NCBI GenBank assembly: GCA_023078555.1
Contig: CM041204.1
Location: forward strand, 2,386,430-2,450,429
Direction of reading: 5' to 3'
DNA from: Ulva prolifera
Taxonomy: Eukaryota; Chlorophyta; Ulvophyceae; Ulvales; Ulvaceae
Length of the DNA stretch: 64,000 nucleotides
The notes below the pieces were generated by a model. That model had not been told where the DNA came from. It did not search any database and saw only the letters and a program-made list of their open reading frames with translations. Within the stretch, counting starts at the first letter, position 1. Each line of letters opens with the position of its first letter. The position numbers and the translations under genes are program-made. Positions 20,863 to 32,877 of the stretch are shown one piece after another.

Positions 20863-21725
20863 TGTCTAGGAGCGGAGCTCCGTGGGGGCTTGTTACCTCT
20901 GGATGTAGCGCAGTGATGGGCTTTCGTCGCGGTACGTAGACCTTTGCCGACAGTGGAACAAGTGGGAAATAAGCAATATGCTACGACAGCGTGTAAGCAG
21001 TATGCAGAAATAGATGGCACCCCATCTGGACGGAAGAAATGTGTGTCCAGACCCAGCAAGCGCAGGTATAAATACCCGTGACGCGCCCAGGACGACCCCC
21101 TGCTTGGCTGGCCTCGCCGAGATGCCGCGCAATCGCGAGCACCCACCAGAGACCCCGAATATGCGAGGGAAATCTGCATGTTGTGGTTGATATTCATCAG
21201 AGCAGGCGCTGCGTTGATATTACGGAGTGCCCGCGCTGGATGTGTGAGCAGCGGTGTATGCATGCGCCCATGTAGGACGCACCCTAAGCCCGCTGTGGCG
21301 TGGCATGGTTGCAGGCGCGTGGGGCGCTGATGGCTCGGTGCGAGTGCTGGTTGTGCAGCATCTCGGTAGGAGGACAGATAGGTGTCATCGTCCGTGATTA
21401 TTGTGTTGATGGACGTGGTGTGCGCTGCTGATGCTGGCTGTAGACGCGTCAAGCGCGTGACTGTTCGTGTCGCAGCGTTCAAGGTTGCCCCGAATGCTTT
21501 GAGCCTGGTGCAGTGTTCGAGTTGCGACCAAACGTATTGTGATGAACGGTGTTGCCCGAACTTCATGTATTTGTCTGACACGCATTTGCAGTGTATATTG
21601 TGGGTTGTACTTGGACATGCAAGGGTCGCGTCAGCGAGCATGCATGCATCCGAGTCAGCGAGTGACAACACATGTTTTTGGCTGATATTTTCTGAGCGCC
21701 AGTGTGAGATGTTCGTCTCACAACA
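20863..21725 (-). repeat. 5' LTR of the chromovirus (863 bp)
   Basis: Same sequence as 11694-12556. It is the upstream LTR because gag and pol read leftwards on -. It should contain the element promoter. Confidence 0.95.
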
Positions 21726-21730
21726 ATGTC
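21726..21730. repeat. Target site duplication ATGTC (right)
   Basis: Second copy of the 5-bp duplication flanking the chromovirus. Confidence 0.95.
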
Positions 21731-22219
21731 CCCAACACCAGACTTCTTCACCAGCTCCGCGATGCGGGGTTTGACTTTCATGGCATCCTTTACAGTTTCG
21801 AACCTCTCCATGCTGCCGTTGTTGTTGACTGGCTCGGTCAGCAATGTGGCCAGCTCCACAGCCTCATCATGGGTGAGATTGATCACTCGCTTGTGAGACC
21901 GTGATGGGCAGTGCATGGTATCCCTCCAGGCCTTCCAATGTGACAGTATCAAGTTACGAAACTGCCTTCTCGTTAGGCCGCGGGGCAGGCCTCTTAGTTT
22001 CCCCTTGCAAGAATGGGCTGACATGAAGTCGTCATATGCTGCGTTCAGCACCGGGTCGCCTTTGCAGCCGAAAGAGAATTCGAGAACCACCTGGTCAGGG
22101 CGCTCGATCCGCTTCCTATATTTACACTGGCTGTAGAACAGAGCACATGCCGCAGCCCGCAAGTTGGGTGGGATATGGCATCGCGGTGATATCGGAATGT
22201 ACTTTGCGTGCTTGGCCAT
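21731..22219 (-). pseudogene. Tc1/mariner-like transposase, N-terminal part of copy B
   Basis: Starts at the same ATG as copy A (MAKHAKYIP) and is open to the chromovirus insertion point, where the frame runs into LTR sequence. The rest of the exon lies at 11119-11693. The upstream 1.1 kb to 23301 matches copy A's upstream region and probably holds the promoter. Confidence 0.6.
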
Positions 22220-23301
22220 GATTAACTCACCACAAAGCGCAGAAACGCCGCGATCACTGCACGCAGATGAACAAGGAGCCTCTCAACTATGATCCCAGCG
22301 CAAGCAAATGTGATTCAATCCTTTCTGGTGCCACCTGGGCTGGCGCTGCGCTGGCGCCACTATGCATGACGATAAGATGTGCACAGGCGCGGGCCCCGCG
22401 CCACAGTATAGACTTTTATCAGACGCAATACGGCAGCGTTCAGGCGCGTCCGAAGGGCGTTACAAATCACATTGACATATCCATTGATGCATGATATTTG
22501 ATCGGAGTGGGGGGGCTTGTGCGTGGAGTGCACCCTGTGCAAGACGGTCAGCACATGCACAAACCGGCACTTCATGCACAATGCAACATAAACATGTCAA
22601 AACATTAGAGAGAGGCCTGCCCGAGCCATGCACAGTGCGTATGGAGCAGTTCTGTGGCCATGCATGGGCTACGATGCCCTAGCAGGCGAGCACATCAAGT
22701 AAATGAAAGACGTGACGAACGGCATAGTGAAACAGAGGGTGTCTCAGGTGGCCTACAGAATGCTTGCACGCTGTAAATGGTGGAGTACAGGCTCTTGCAC
22801 AGCCGAGTGACCGTCGCAGTGATACAGACACTAGAGCAACCTGTGGCATACCGCACTCAATTCCGACTGTTACAGCTATCTGCAAACTATATTTATAGAC
22901 TTTAGGCCGTTATGGCGGGGGCGGCGAGGCGTGCACGCCAGCGACGCTACGTTGCAGGTACGGAGACGTGTACCAGCGAGCTCAAGTCATGTGATGTCTT
23001 GGTGTGTCAGCTACACGTCCCCAAAGAATCAAGGCCAGAATTGTTGCAGTGAACCTAGAGGTGCAGCTAGAGTGTGCTCCTGTCATGGGGGGTGGGGGCT
23101 GCAGAGTCAGCCACACGACCACCGCAGCAAAAAAGCTGAACAGTGCGATCACCAGCTTCACTCCGGAATTGCTCACACAGCATGCACATTTGGTTATCAA
23201 ACATGTGCACTGTGTTATCCGTATTGAATTCTGCTTAGCGGTTTCAGTGATAGGCAGTGTTTTCGAAATTTGAAAGTGCCCATTTCTGTGAAAGCTGACC
23301 G
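22220..23301 (-). repeat. Upstream part of duplicated segment, copy B
   Basis: Matches 8370-9451 with very few substitutions. It contains no gene I can support. At 23301 it abuts the reading frame of another transposase-like gene, so this is an element end or duplication edge. Confidence 0.8.
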
Positions 23302-25562
23302 CTGGTCGACCTCGCTGCAACCTTGCCAAGCGTATCAAGGTCCTCATAGGAGAATCGCAGTGGTTGGGCGCCCGTCTTCAACATTGCACCATCATAAAAG
23401 CCTTGTAAAATCTCCTCCACGTAGCCTCCTACCCAGACCTGCATGTGCACGGTAGTAGTGGCTTCCGGGGCGCTCCTGATGTTCAGTTGTAGGCCTGTCA
23501 GTGCACTGGGCGGGACAGAGCCACACGTCATCATGCAAATCCGGATTATGTACACGACAGCGTCGTTCGCAGCCACAGAACCCCCCTCCATACAGCGATG
23601 TCGCGTAATTGAACTTGCACGATAAGCAGCGCTCTGGGTAGTCACAGGTACAGGCAACCATCACTGCGTGGATGGGTAATCTTGCTGTGCCCCCCATCAG
23701 ATGCTGATCTGCATCAATTTCCGTGTTTGTAGGCCTATGAATCTCGGTTCCCGGGGGCAGGGCCTGCCTACTTGCTCTGACAGTAGGCGGTGACCAATTG
23801 ACATCCTTCCCTGCACGATGGTAAAAGGTCAGACAAAGATATGGCCTTGTGAAACCGGTGACGGCATCGGTACATCCTCTAGACTCGCCATGCGGTGCAC
23901 TTTGCCCGACAAATGTACTCCCGCTGCACAGCCTAGCTAGGCCATGGGCGCACCATGTTTGCAACTCAGCACGTCCGCAGAATGGCGACGCATACATACA
24001 AATGGTGGGCAGCATGCACTTCCCCAAGCACAGCAAACAGGTACTGGCACATTGATTCAGAACTTGGGTCCCTTCCCGGATCCGGAGTGCTCGTCATGTC
24101 AGCAAGCACCACGTGAGCGGGGTCGGGGCATGGATCAAACCTGCAGGGCTGTAATGCTCAGAAAGCCTCAGGACGATGTTCCAGTACACTCCATTGTCCT
24201 TGGGTCCCCTTGGGCCCGGAATGCACAGCAGTAGTATGCACGTTGCGCTTGGTGGATACCAGCTCGGGTGGTGCATCAAGGCAACGAATAATGAAGTACG
24301 TTACAGAGTGCTGGCCCCGCACTATAGCTCCGTCTGACGTTATTTCGAAATGCATCAACTGCAACACCACATCAGCTCGTGTGGACCATGCCTTTGTCGA
24401 GCACGAACAGCCACGCATTGCACACAGTCACCCGGGGTGACCACAGGACAGACTCCCTTCTGGCTTTCAAGATACCACTGCACAGCTGAGCATCCAGAAA
24501 GAATTGTTCAAACACATCCCACATCAAGAAGCATTCCCGCGGGCGTGCCTTGCCATCTACCACCTTGTACCGATGCGTCCCGCACTTTGGACAAAAGCAG
24601 ACCGGGCATGCATCGCCCTCAGGACAGTGTGTGCACTTCGGACAGTGCAGCCACCAATGCGTGCACCCATCTCTCCAGCACACATGTAATGTGTAGCGAT
24701 CTGCCGATGGGACAGCTACAGCATTGACACAGGCCCGCTTTGAACTCGGCACCCTGATGTACTCGTTGTGAACTGAGTTCTCCCCTCTCAGAAAGGGTTG
24801 TGCGACAGGGTTGCTGGGATCCAAGGTGACGGTGTCACTAAGCAGTGCCAATGCAGCCGCTGCCGTCTTGTTATGGCCATCGATTGTCTGCCGAGACTGC
24901 AGAAAAGCCAATTTCTGCATCGTGGCGTACTGCCCTACCGTGATCATGGATGCGCCCGCATCCGCAGCTACCGGCATGTATCGCGCTCCGTACCACATGG
25001 AATTGCAGACTTTGTCAGCAGGCTGGCAAAGAAGGTATTCCATTCTTGCATCTTCAGACGCAGACTCGTCATCGGATGATAGCTGGTCACAATTCGTGAT
25101 GTCCGGATAAAACTCCGGCAGACGTTCAGAGAGGCGGGATGGTCTGGTGGCCTCACAGGCAGCAGCCCCTTCTTCTGTGGTGCGGTCGGCTGGAGGGGCA
25201 GCATCATCAGGTATGCCCACGTCTTGCATTGACACGTCTTGGCCTGGGGGCGGTGTGTCTGGAAGTCTATACTGCAAGGCTCTCCAGACGTCCAGATCAA
25301 GTGGCGGTGAGTCGGGCCTGGGCGACTGGCCTCCCCCTACACCATCAAGGCTCCGCACCCGAGGGCAGGGAGGACTATCGGCAACCCCTTCGCATGCAGG
25401 ACAGGTTATGCTGGCGACCAGGTCCAATATGCCTCCGTCTACCACCAGACCCCTTGCAATTGCTTCTGCATTCAACGTTGTATCTGGAACAAGCAAGCTG
25501 CCGTCGCAAATACACACGCCAAGGATAACGCGCGCGGCTGAAATAATGCTGGATGAGCACAT
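23302..25562 (-). pseudogene. Tnp2-like transposase remnant with zinc clusters
   Basis: The first - strand segment (25562-24372) has a Pro/Asp-rich N-terminus and a Cys-rich cluster (CPKCTHCPEGDACPVCFCPKCG). A second (24418-24158) reads FEITSDGAIVRGQHSVTYFIIRCLDAPPELV, and another frame continues CIPGPRGPKDNGVYWNIVLRLSEHY. Together these resemble the order seen in Tnp2/CACTA-type transposases (a catalytic-Asp DG strand, a Leu/Pro 'PPE' turn, then a PGP motif). The frame must change between adjacent blocks without obvious introns, suggesting decay. The last block (PEATTTVHMQVWVGGYVEEILQGFYDG) ends exactly where copy B begins at 23301. Family call is tentative; KDZ-type transposases are an alternative. 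Confidence 0.35.
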
Positions 25563-26059
25563 GCGGCTGTCTTACAGTCACTGTACGGTGCGTATGGATA
25601 TGTGCTGGCAGATTGGCAAGGATGCAACGGCAAGGGGAGCACACCGCATCCATTAACAGGATGACCCTGTGCATCATGATATCGGAGAGTCCCGTCATTA
25701 TACTTCTTATGTGGTCGCGGCAGGTGCTGTTTGCATTGAAGACGTCTCCGCAGCAGCAGATGATGCGGTGGGTCGATCTGCCTGTCAAACTGTCGGGACC
25801 GCTTCGCTCAGACAGTACAGAGCAAAGGCCTATACGCAGATAGTTTCTCCCATTTGCGTCTACCGTATGGGTGCATCTCTGCATGTCCTAGTGCACGCCA
25901 CGAAACTATTGTTGTAGTGCCAGCGGGCAGCTGTCCTCGGTGGTATGAGATGCCGTGTCGGAGCCACGCCCACCAAGACCGCCTCAGCTATACAGATAAC
26001 TCAATTCGATCAATAAGTGCACGATTGTGTGCGCGGTTCCGGCACATGTGTGCGGCCCA

Positions 26060-26739
26060 CCTGTCAATGCTGCAGGTCATAGTGATGCGGTGGGCGACTG
26101 AGTGGAAAAGCAACGCCAACGCCAGCAACACCACAGACAGTGCTCATGACGGTACCAAGGCCCCAAAGAAGCCGGTTTATCACATGGCGCTGAAGACTAC
26201 ACAGTATGACTGGCTGGTCAGTCACAGCTTCATGGTCATCAAGTTTTTGCATGAGAATACTCTCATGAACCAGCGACAGATTCAAGCTTTGACCGAAGAC
26301 CTGAGTCCGGAGGCTGGCGCACACCTGATGCGCTGCATTGCTCAAGGCCACGGAGGTCGTCCGCACAGTACAGTTTGTCCCCTCTGTCCTCGTACATCCT
26401 GTATGGCTGGCAGCCGAGCTGCCTTCGCTTATGTCAACTGGCCTGTTGGAGGCCCATGCAGTCACCACGCGACCCGAGATGTCTGCAAGTGGCGCCGCAG
26501 GCACGCCCGGACATAGTGCCATCATGGCCACACCACCTCCCACCCTGCAGGTGGCCCCAGCCAGTGCCCCAGTCCATGCAGCAGCTGATGTGCAGAGAGG
26601 TCCTTTCCATTCTGCCACAGCTGTGACGCACCAGCAGCGAAGATCGGCAGGTGTCTGCAGCACATTTCCAGAGTGGACTCCAGGAAACAACACTTATAGA
26701 CAGTCCGGGCCGGACATTGACTCGCACCACTTCTCGTGA
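26060..26739 (+). CDS. Hypothetical + strand ORF pair
   Basis: Two overlapping frames look protein-like: one ends near 26516 (VYHMALKTTQYDWLVSHSFMVIKFLHENTLMNQRQIQALTEDL, in part) and one runs 26338-26739 with an Ala/Pro-rich C-terminus. A frame change near 26330 is needed to join them, by splicing or frameshift. No family recognised. It lies divergent from the transposase-like gene and may belong to the same element. Confidence 0.25.
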
Positions 26740-28170
26740 CTCCGTACTGTCCCCACCACGCAATCACTCAACTTACACCGGCCTCGAATAGCTGGTGTGT
26801 CTCGTACTGGAGCAGTAGCTGGTCCCGACACGGCATCAGCGGACACATTGCTTTGCTGCCTGTCTGCGTGCACGCCTGTGACAATGACTTGGCCACCCGC
26901 TCAGAGACTCCACAGAGCAATGTAGGGTGTGATTCAGTGCTTTCTGTGGTTGTGTGGTGGACTGGACTGGGCATGTTCATTGTAGCCATTCTGGCCTGGC
27001 GCCAAGTGAGCTGGGCTATTGCTTGTCAGGCCAGACCATCAGCTGAGTGGTGGCTGCTGCTTGCAGAAAATCATTTCGTATTCATATCCTTCAGTGATTA
27101 CCTTTGAACTAGGGCCTCAATGCAGTGTTGGCTGGCACGCCAGCTGACGGCTCGGATGAGCAATTCTTTGTCAGTGTAACAGCATTAACTTCCAAGCAGA
27201 TAGTTGTACGGTAGTCGCCCACTTCGTGTGCGACCATCATTGCCTTTGTGTTTGACGGGTCCTGCACTCAACGCCGCACCGCACGCAGCTCATCGATGCA
27301 TCATGATGGATTGCCCCTGCAGCCATATGTGCCCCACGCACGTGCATGCGTTCATGTGGTGACGTGGAACGTTCGTTGCGTCGTCCAGTCCAGTCGTGCG
27401 GGTGGCCGGTGTGGTGACCGAGGGTGGCGCCGAGCACGCCCGAGGTTATATGCACATGCCATGACAACACGCGACGGCGCTAATCTCATCCATCTTCGAG
27501 TCTTTCGCGACGAAATTCGAACGCCGCAACACATACACATATATCCATCGATGCACCACTGTCTCGCGGCTTTTAGACCTGTTTGAGCCGAGTTCGTTCT
27601 GACCGATGTCCAGGCATCCCGCCATTGGCCGACCGAACGGCGGAGGGTGTGAGAAGGGTGGAAACTAGTTGACTACCGCGCGGGAAGGTGGTACACCCAC
27701 ACGACCACCGATCACCCGGCCACCATGGTGCACCACCCACCACCACCACAGTTCACGACAACACCAGATGTGTCAATGCTGCTAGTGAATCGGTGGCTAG
27801 GGGGGCGAAGCGACACGGCCTCCGGGACGCCAGGCTCTAAGCCCGGTGGGCAAAGACCCCCCCCACAGGCACATGTACACTGTCGATCTGCCACTGATCA
27901 TCTATTCGATTCAACTAGGGTACAGTTTCCACTCGTACAGCCGTCGGCCCATTGCGTATGCATACGCAGGTCGTCACGCGGACAAGTGTGTGCGGACAAG
28001 GCTCGAGTGCACTGTACGTCGCGAGCAGCATGCGAGTGCATCACGTACATGTTCATGCAATGCCAAACTATTAATCCCGGAAGTGTTTTTTGCATTAATC
28101 GACAATAGCACAACACAAGCAGTAGTTTAGCCATCACAAAGTCACTTTTTCGACGATTACATGGCTCCAC

Positions 28171-28249
28171 GGTCGCCCATAAAGTCCCTCATAACGAGTC
28201 GCTCATGGCTTATGGGCGACCACCTGTGTACGGGGAGTCCCCGTACACA
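28171..28249. repeat. Two adjacent perfect hairpins
   Basis: First: 12-bp arms GGTCGCCCATAA (28171-28182) and its complement (28210-28221). Second: 12-bp arms TGTGTACGGGGA (28225-28236) and its complement (28238-28249) around one G. Only three bases separate them. Confidence 0.85.
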
Positions 28250-28488
28250 CCAGAGTCTTCCATCGCGTAAGCCATGCTCGGCTGACATAAGCACTCCTTC
28301 TAGATGTCTGTAGAGTATAGAGTCTAGAGTCTAGACTCGTGCTTCCAGATGGCCCGCCCTGCTGACGCAAGACGGCCTGGCGACCACTGTTGACAGCGTC
28401 ACAAGCTGCCAGCGACAAGCTTGTGTGCTGACGGGACATTCCGGAGGCTTCCAGAATACTCCAGCTCGTGCATGTCTATGCCTTGTGA

Positions 28489-28518
28489 CGTATCGTCACG
28501 TTGCAACGTGACGATACG
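28489..28518. repeat. 30-bp perfect palindrome
   Basis: CGTATCGTCACGTTG followed at once by its exact reverse complement, without a spacer. Confidence 0.9.
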
Positions 28519-28537
28519 CGTTGAGCAGCCCTGATAT

Positions 28538-28569
28538 CATCGATGTGGCATGCCATCGATGTGGCATGC
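28538..28569. repeat. 16-bp tandem repeat, two copies
   Basis: CATCGATGTGGCATGC occurs twice in direct succession. Confidence 0.9.
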
Positions 28570-29408
28570 CTGTCACAAGACCTCGAGGTTAAAAGCTTCA
28601 CACCGCTTCGAGTTTGCTCACTGAAGACTGATTGCATTTTTTGCTCCTGTAGGAGAGTCACAGAGTTGCTCCCTTCAGAGAATTACATTTTTCAGCCTGC
28701 TCGCCGCGACTGAACGCGAACCTGGAAGGTTCAGCACCAGCAGATGAACGGCAGGCCAGAACGCATGCTGGTGTGTTTTTGTAGCGTGAAATGCATTGTG
28801 GAATGAATCTTGCACTGCGAAGGGCCTGTGTGAACCGTGCTGTGACAGACGCATGTAGCATATGTTGCGTCTGCGAAGGCAGCCTGAGCATGCTCATCAC
28901 CGGGACGTTCGCAGCAACCAGGTCGATTCTGAAGGCAGGTTTGTCAACGCTTTCCTGTCGGACCGTTGGTGGAAGCGCGCGCGTAGATGTCGATGAGAGC
29001 TTATCGGGAAGGAACCCGTCATACGACGTCGACGCGGATTTGCAATCTGTTTACTTCCCAGTACACGCTCATGTGCGTGTGAACGAGTACCATGCACGCG
29101 TGCACGCGTCGATCTTCCGAGGTCTCTGAACCCAGGTTCTTGGCGGATACTTGCCAAACGTCGCCAGTGCACCACGGCTGCAACCAGAAATGTCTGTGTT
29201 TGCCAGTCGTCCCTGCTCACTCTGGTGCCCACTTCTTGGCTTGCAGTACATTCCTTTCTCCGCTTCAACGACGCCGGCCGTGACGGCCGTCAGCAAACGA
29301 GGGTGCCCCTGCACAAGCACGCCCTCGGGGTCCGCCCTCGCGAGGCCTGGCAGCGGCCAGACGTTTACAACTGCAATTGTTAACCAGTGCATGCACGCAG
29401 CCTACAGC

Positions 29409-29486
29409 GTGGGTGGCTGGGTGTTTGCTTCGTCTGTTTTCTTCCTTCGCGGTGCTGCCCGCCTTGCTGCCTTTGTCCTTGTAACA
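29409..29486 (+). mobile_element. 5'-truncated retroposon, copy 1 (78 bp)
   Basis: Ends CTTTGTCCTTGTAACA, shared with the other copies. It is flanked by 11-bp direct repeats CAGCCTACAGC (29398-29408) and CAGCCTGCAGC (29487-29497), with one mismatch. Truncated 5' end, conserved 3' end and direct repeats fit target-primed reverse transcription. Confidence 0.75.
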
Positions 29487-29809
29487 CAGCCTGCAGCTGC
29501 TCTTGTGGGAGGTGGCCCAGTATCAAAGAACACACGCACACTTGTACAGCTGCTGTTTATTCAGCTCCCTCAAGGCAGCCACCTATTGATTAATGCTTAC
29601 TAAGCATGTAGTAGTAGGAATCTCCCAAAGACCCTGTTTCCACCACACCAAGAGACTCTCCCGTCCACTCTTTTGTAATACACCAACAGACTACACATAC
29701 CATGACTGGCTCAACCACAGGATGCCTGCCAGGTCACCCGTTTGCTTTGCCATGTGGGTTCATTCATGCTATGCACACGTAGTCGAGCTGCTGTGAAGCC
29801 GTGGGCCGC

Positions 29810-31977
29810 ATGCAGGGCCCCTCCTGTGTTCAGCGGCTGGTGAGCCTCGTGCTACTGCTACCAGTCGCCTTCACAATGTCGGGACGAGATTTGCTCCAGG
29901 TGGATGACGGCTGTGGATCGCAATTCCAGCCATGCTGCAGCGCCGCCGATGGCTTCACATGCGATGCGGATCTGGCATGCGACGTTTTGCGACCGATTCT
30001 TGAAATAGATGGTCTTCCACGGTGCAGGCAGTGCGGTGCACTCGACGAAATCCCGTGCAGTGCGCCACCTTCAGGCTTCAAAAAGTCTGTGATTCAATCA
30101 TATGCCTGTACAGTTCCAACATTGTGAATGGGCTCAATAAAACACGGTAACAGAATCGCTTCCGAAACAACAGGGACAAGCACAGCAATGCTGAATTCAA
30201 ATTCGAAGCAGCTCATGCACGCACGCCACGGTCCGGAAGACGTAGGGTATCAAGGCCAGCATCACTGACATACCAGAAACATGGCATACCAGAATCCCTG
30301 TTTTCGCGTGTTGACACTGCCTGAATGAATCGAGAGATGCAGTCCGGAACACGGGCCACACGTGCCATGCCGGAAAATGAGCTACGTCTGTGGGTATGTG
30401 CAAGCCTTGACGTGTAGTGATAGATGGCATCTCCATAGGAGACTCCTGCCGCCAGAAATCACGCTTAAACTCTCCTGCTGACACACACGTGCGCTGTACA
30501 TGTGCAGGCGATGCCACCTGCGATGCCGGCCTCGTGGTGGACACCAACGATTTTGGCCTGTCGGTCTGCATTGACCCCTCTAACCCGCCACCACCCTGCG
30601 GCGGCATAGGTGAAGAGTGCTGCACAGGCGTCAACGTCCCCATTGGCGGTAATAGCTGCAATGATGGTGGCTTTTGTGTGGACGCTAACACATTCGGCGG
30701 CGATGGCGGAATCCCTTTTTTTTGTGCGAGCTGTGGTCTGGCCGATCAAATATGTTGCTTCAACACATCCGCCCGGGCCTCCACCTGTGGAGAGGGTCTA
30801 GCCTGCAACGATGCCAACGTGCGGGTTTTCTTCCCACCCAAATGCCTGGAGTGCGGTGGAGTTGATGAGATTCCTTGCGGTATGCCCTTTCTTCATGTAG
30901 CATGACTGCATGCAGTTTATGGAGGAGAGTGCCAATTGTGTTTTGTAGCACAATTGTGAGAATATAAGTTCACATTCACTGTCCAAACCTCGATACTTTT
31001 ACACCTTCCCCTGCTTCACGTGGTTGAGATCTACATGTACAACTCTTCATTTGGCTTTTCATGGGAAGATCGCAATCTGCGCAGCCATAACCCATGCCAC
31101 ATGCATTCCGCCCCTGACTCCAACACTGGTACTTCTGAACACTGACGCGGACCTTGGTGCTGCTGCAGCCGATGGAACGTGTGAAACCGGGCTTCAGGCG
31201 GTGACAAATCAGTTCAACCTCTCTGTCTGCATTGACCCCTCTTCGCCGCCACCCCCCTGTGGCAGCGTGGCCGAGCCATGCTGCAGCGGCCCCAGTGTCC
31301 CCTACTACGACGATGGCTGTGAGGAAACCAGTAACTGTCGATTTGTCGAAGGATCCGCGGAGAGAGTCTGCGAGGCCTGCGGTGGTACCGGTGACGAATG
31401 CTGTGTCTTGACCAATTTCGACGTCGTTGACTTTGTGTGCTCTGAGGGCAATGCATGCATCCGCTCTCGCTGTGAACTATGCGGCGGCCCGGGACAGCCT
31501 TGCTGCCGGGTAAACTTTGAATTTGTTTGTGATGACGGCAATCCATGCGGAGACGGGCTACCCTTCGCACCTGATGGCACATGCCCTGATCCGAGCTTAC
31601 CACCACAACCGCCATCACCGCCACCCTTGCCTCCGCCACCACTGACTCCCCCACCACCACCGCCGCCCACTATGCCGCCGCCACCTCCCCCACTTCGGCC
31701 CCCACCGCCGCCACCTCCGGTCCCCGCGTCGCCGCCACCGGGGCCTCGTCCACCACTTTTCAGCTTCATCACATCGTCCAGCGGTCCGCCCGCTTCTGCG
31801 CCTCCACCTACAACAACACTGCCATTGCCGCCACCACCGCCCGTTCCATCTCAGAATGCTCCGGTCCCACCTCCCGCCCAGCCTCCCCGGCCAATGCCCC
31901 CACCTGTCGACCCCCCGCCACCATCACCTTTGCCGCCACCACAACGCCAGCCCCTATTTAACTTTGTGGTCGGGTAG
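29810..31977 (+). CDS. Secreted Cys-rich protein with poly-Pro (hydroxyproline-type) tail, three exons
   Basis: Exons 29810-30059, 30508-30879 and 31169-31977 give 476 residues. Start: ATG of MQGPSCVQRL, followed by a hydrophobic signal peptide (LVSLVLLLPVAF). All introns are phase 1 with GT..AG ends (GTGCGC/GTGCAG and GTATGC/GCTGCAG). Each exon carries a Cys module of the form C..C(G)G..(D)EIPC or GG.G..CC.....C..G.AC. Exon 3 also has the SVCIDPSSPPPPC block shared with exon 2. It ends in about 125 residues of PPPPP-rich sequence closing with FNFVVG. Such tails are hydroxylated and glycosylated in algal wall and matrix proteins; a role in the extracellular matrix is inference. The symmetric phase-1 exons imply exon duplication. 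Confidence 0.8.
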
Positions 31978-32221
31978 TCTAGCTTCTTCCGAAGGGTGAG
32001 CGTACACAGAGGTGCCAGAACATTGTGTTTACAGGCACAGTGTCAGTGGCTCATTCCCATGCGCTCTGACCCCGAAGCCAGATGTTGCTATGTTGCTGGT
32101 GGTTGTGCGGCCCACATACATGGGCTTCTGTGCTCAGATGCCACGTTTGTCTGCAGAGGCAGGCCATGGCTGCTACTAGAGCATTGATTATTGTTTAATG
32201 TGCTGCAAGCTGCTATTGGCG

Positions 32222-32222
32222 N
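32222..32222. other. Ambiguous base (N)
   Basis: The only N in the window. It lies upstream of the small ORF at 32250. Confidence 0.95.
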
Positions 32223-32249
32223 ACCGGCCGTATCTATTTCCGTGCATGG

Positions 32250-32483
32250 GTGATGGGCATGTGTGCGCGGCTCCGCGACAACACCTCCGCCACCCTGGAC
32301 GGTCTTCTCCACGCCGCCGGCTTCCTCGCCATCTGGCTCGACGCGTCGCATCTCGGCTTTTCGGCTATGCGCACGCGCAGAGCAATTCTGGCCTTCCACC
32401 CTGGCATCCTAGCTAGGGGGTCTATAGAGGATGACTTCTATGCGGGCAGGGATCTGTTCTTGCGCCTTTTGGCAGATGTGTGA
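32250..32483 (+). CDS. Possible C-terminal exon or element fragment
   Basis: A 77-codon frame reads protein-like (TLDGLLHAAGFLAIWLDASHL ends in FLRLLADV) and stops 400 bp before the hammerhead ribozyme. It may be the end of a retroelement ORF, but no reverse transcriptase or GIY-YIG motif is visible here. No family recognised. Confidence 0.25.
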   Translation: MMGMCARLRDNTSATLDGLLHAAGFLAIWLDASHLGFSAMRTRRAILAFHPGILARGSIEDDFYAGRDLFLRLLADV

Positions 32484-32877
32484 TGTAGTGGTTGCAACTC
32501 ATGTGTGCCTCTCGTGCAGTTGGTTTGTGGTCTACTGTGGTTATCTACCACTGTCACTGATAAACTTATTGTGCTTGGCTGTCCTCCTGCCACGGACATT
32601 GTCACCTAGGATTTCTTTCTTTTCCTGCGTTTTTTGGGCAGTTGGCCTATTCTGTCGTGCGGCTGCTTCCACACGGGTTGGAGGTGCTGTGGAGGTACAT
32701 TTGCGTGCCTCTGCATGCATTGCCCGCATTTGCGGGCGGCGTGATGTGCCTTATCTCGTTATCTTATCTCGTGTCGGGTTTCTGGGCTCTGGACGTTTCT
32801 TCCAGTCTCGGTCGGTCTCGCTCTAGAGGATTGAACATTAGGGAACTTGCGAGCTGGTTCGGTGTTGGTTGCTTGAC

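Larger units (their letters stand above)
11694..21725 (-). mobile_element. Complete Ty3/gypsy chromovirus LTR retrotransposon (10,032 bp)
   Basis: Order on -: 5' LTR (20863-21725), primer site, gag, pol (protease, RT, RNase H, integrase, chromodomain), small ORF, polypurine tract, 3' LTR (11694-12556). The ends are TG...CA with a 5-bp target duplication. The two LTRs are the same length and I found no difference between them, so insertion was recent. The integrase-before-chromodomain order places it with chromoviruses. Gag and pol are open throughout except for one UGA between them, so it may still be active. It sits inside a transposase exon. Confidence 0.97.
26740..29408. other. Gene-poor stretch with hairpins
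   Basis: No open frame here looks like a gene. Notable features are the perfect inverted repeats at 28171-28249 and 28489-28518, and a 16-bp unit repeated twice at 28538-28569. Confidence 0.5.

Noticed and set aside
23302-25562. Firm call as a KDZ (Kyakuja-Dileera-Zisupton) transposase
   Set aside because: Cys clusters and nearby Ulp1 gene are suggestive, but no KDZ catalytic block is visible; the DG...PPE...PGP order fits Tnp2-like better, and even that is weak.
31305-31772. Poly-Gly ORF on -
   Set aside because: Antisense shadow of the poly-Pro tail of the 29810-31977 gene.
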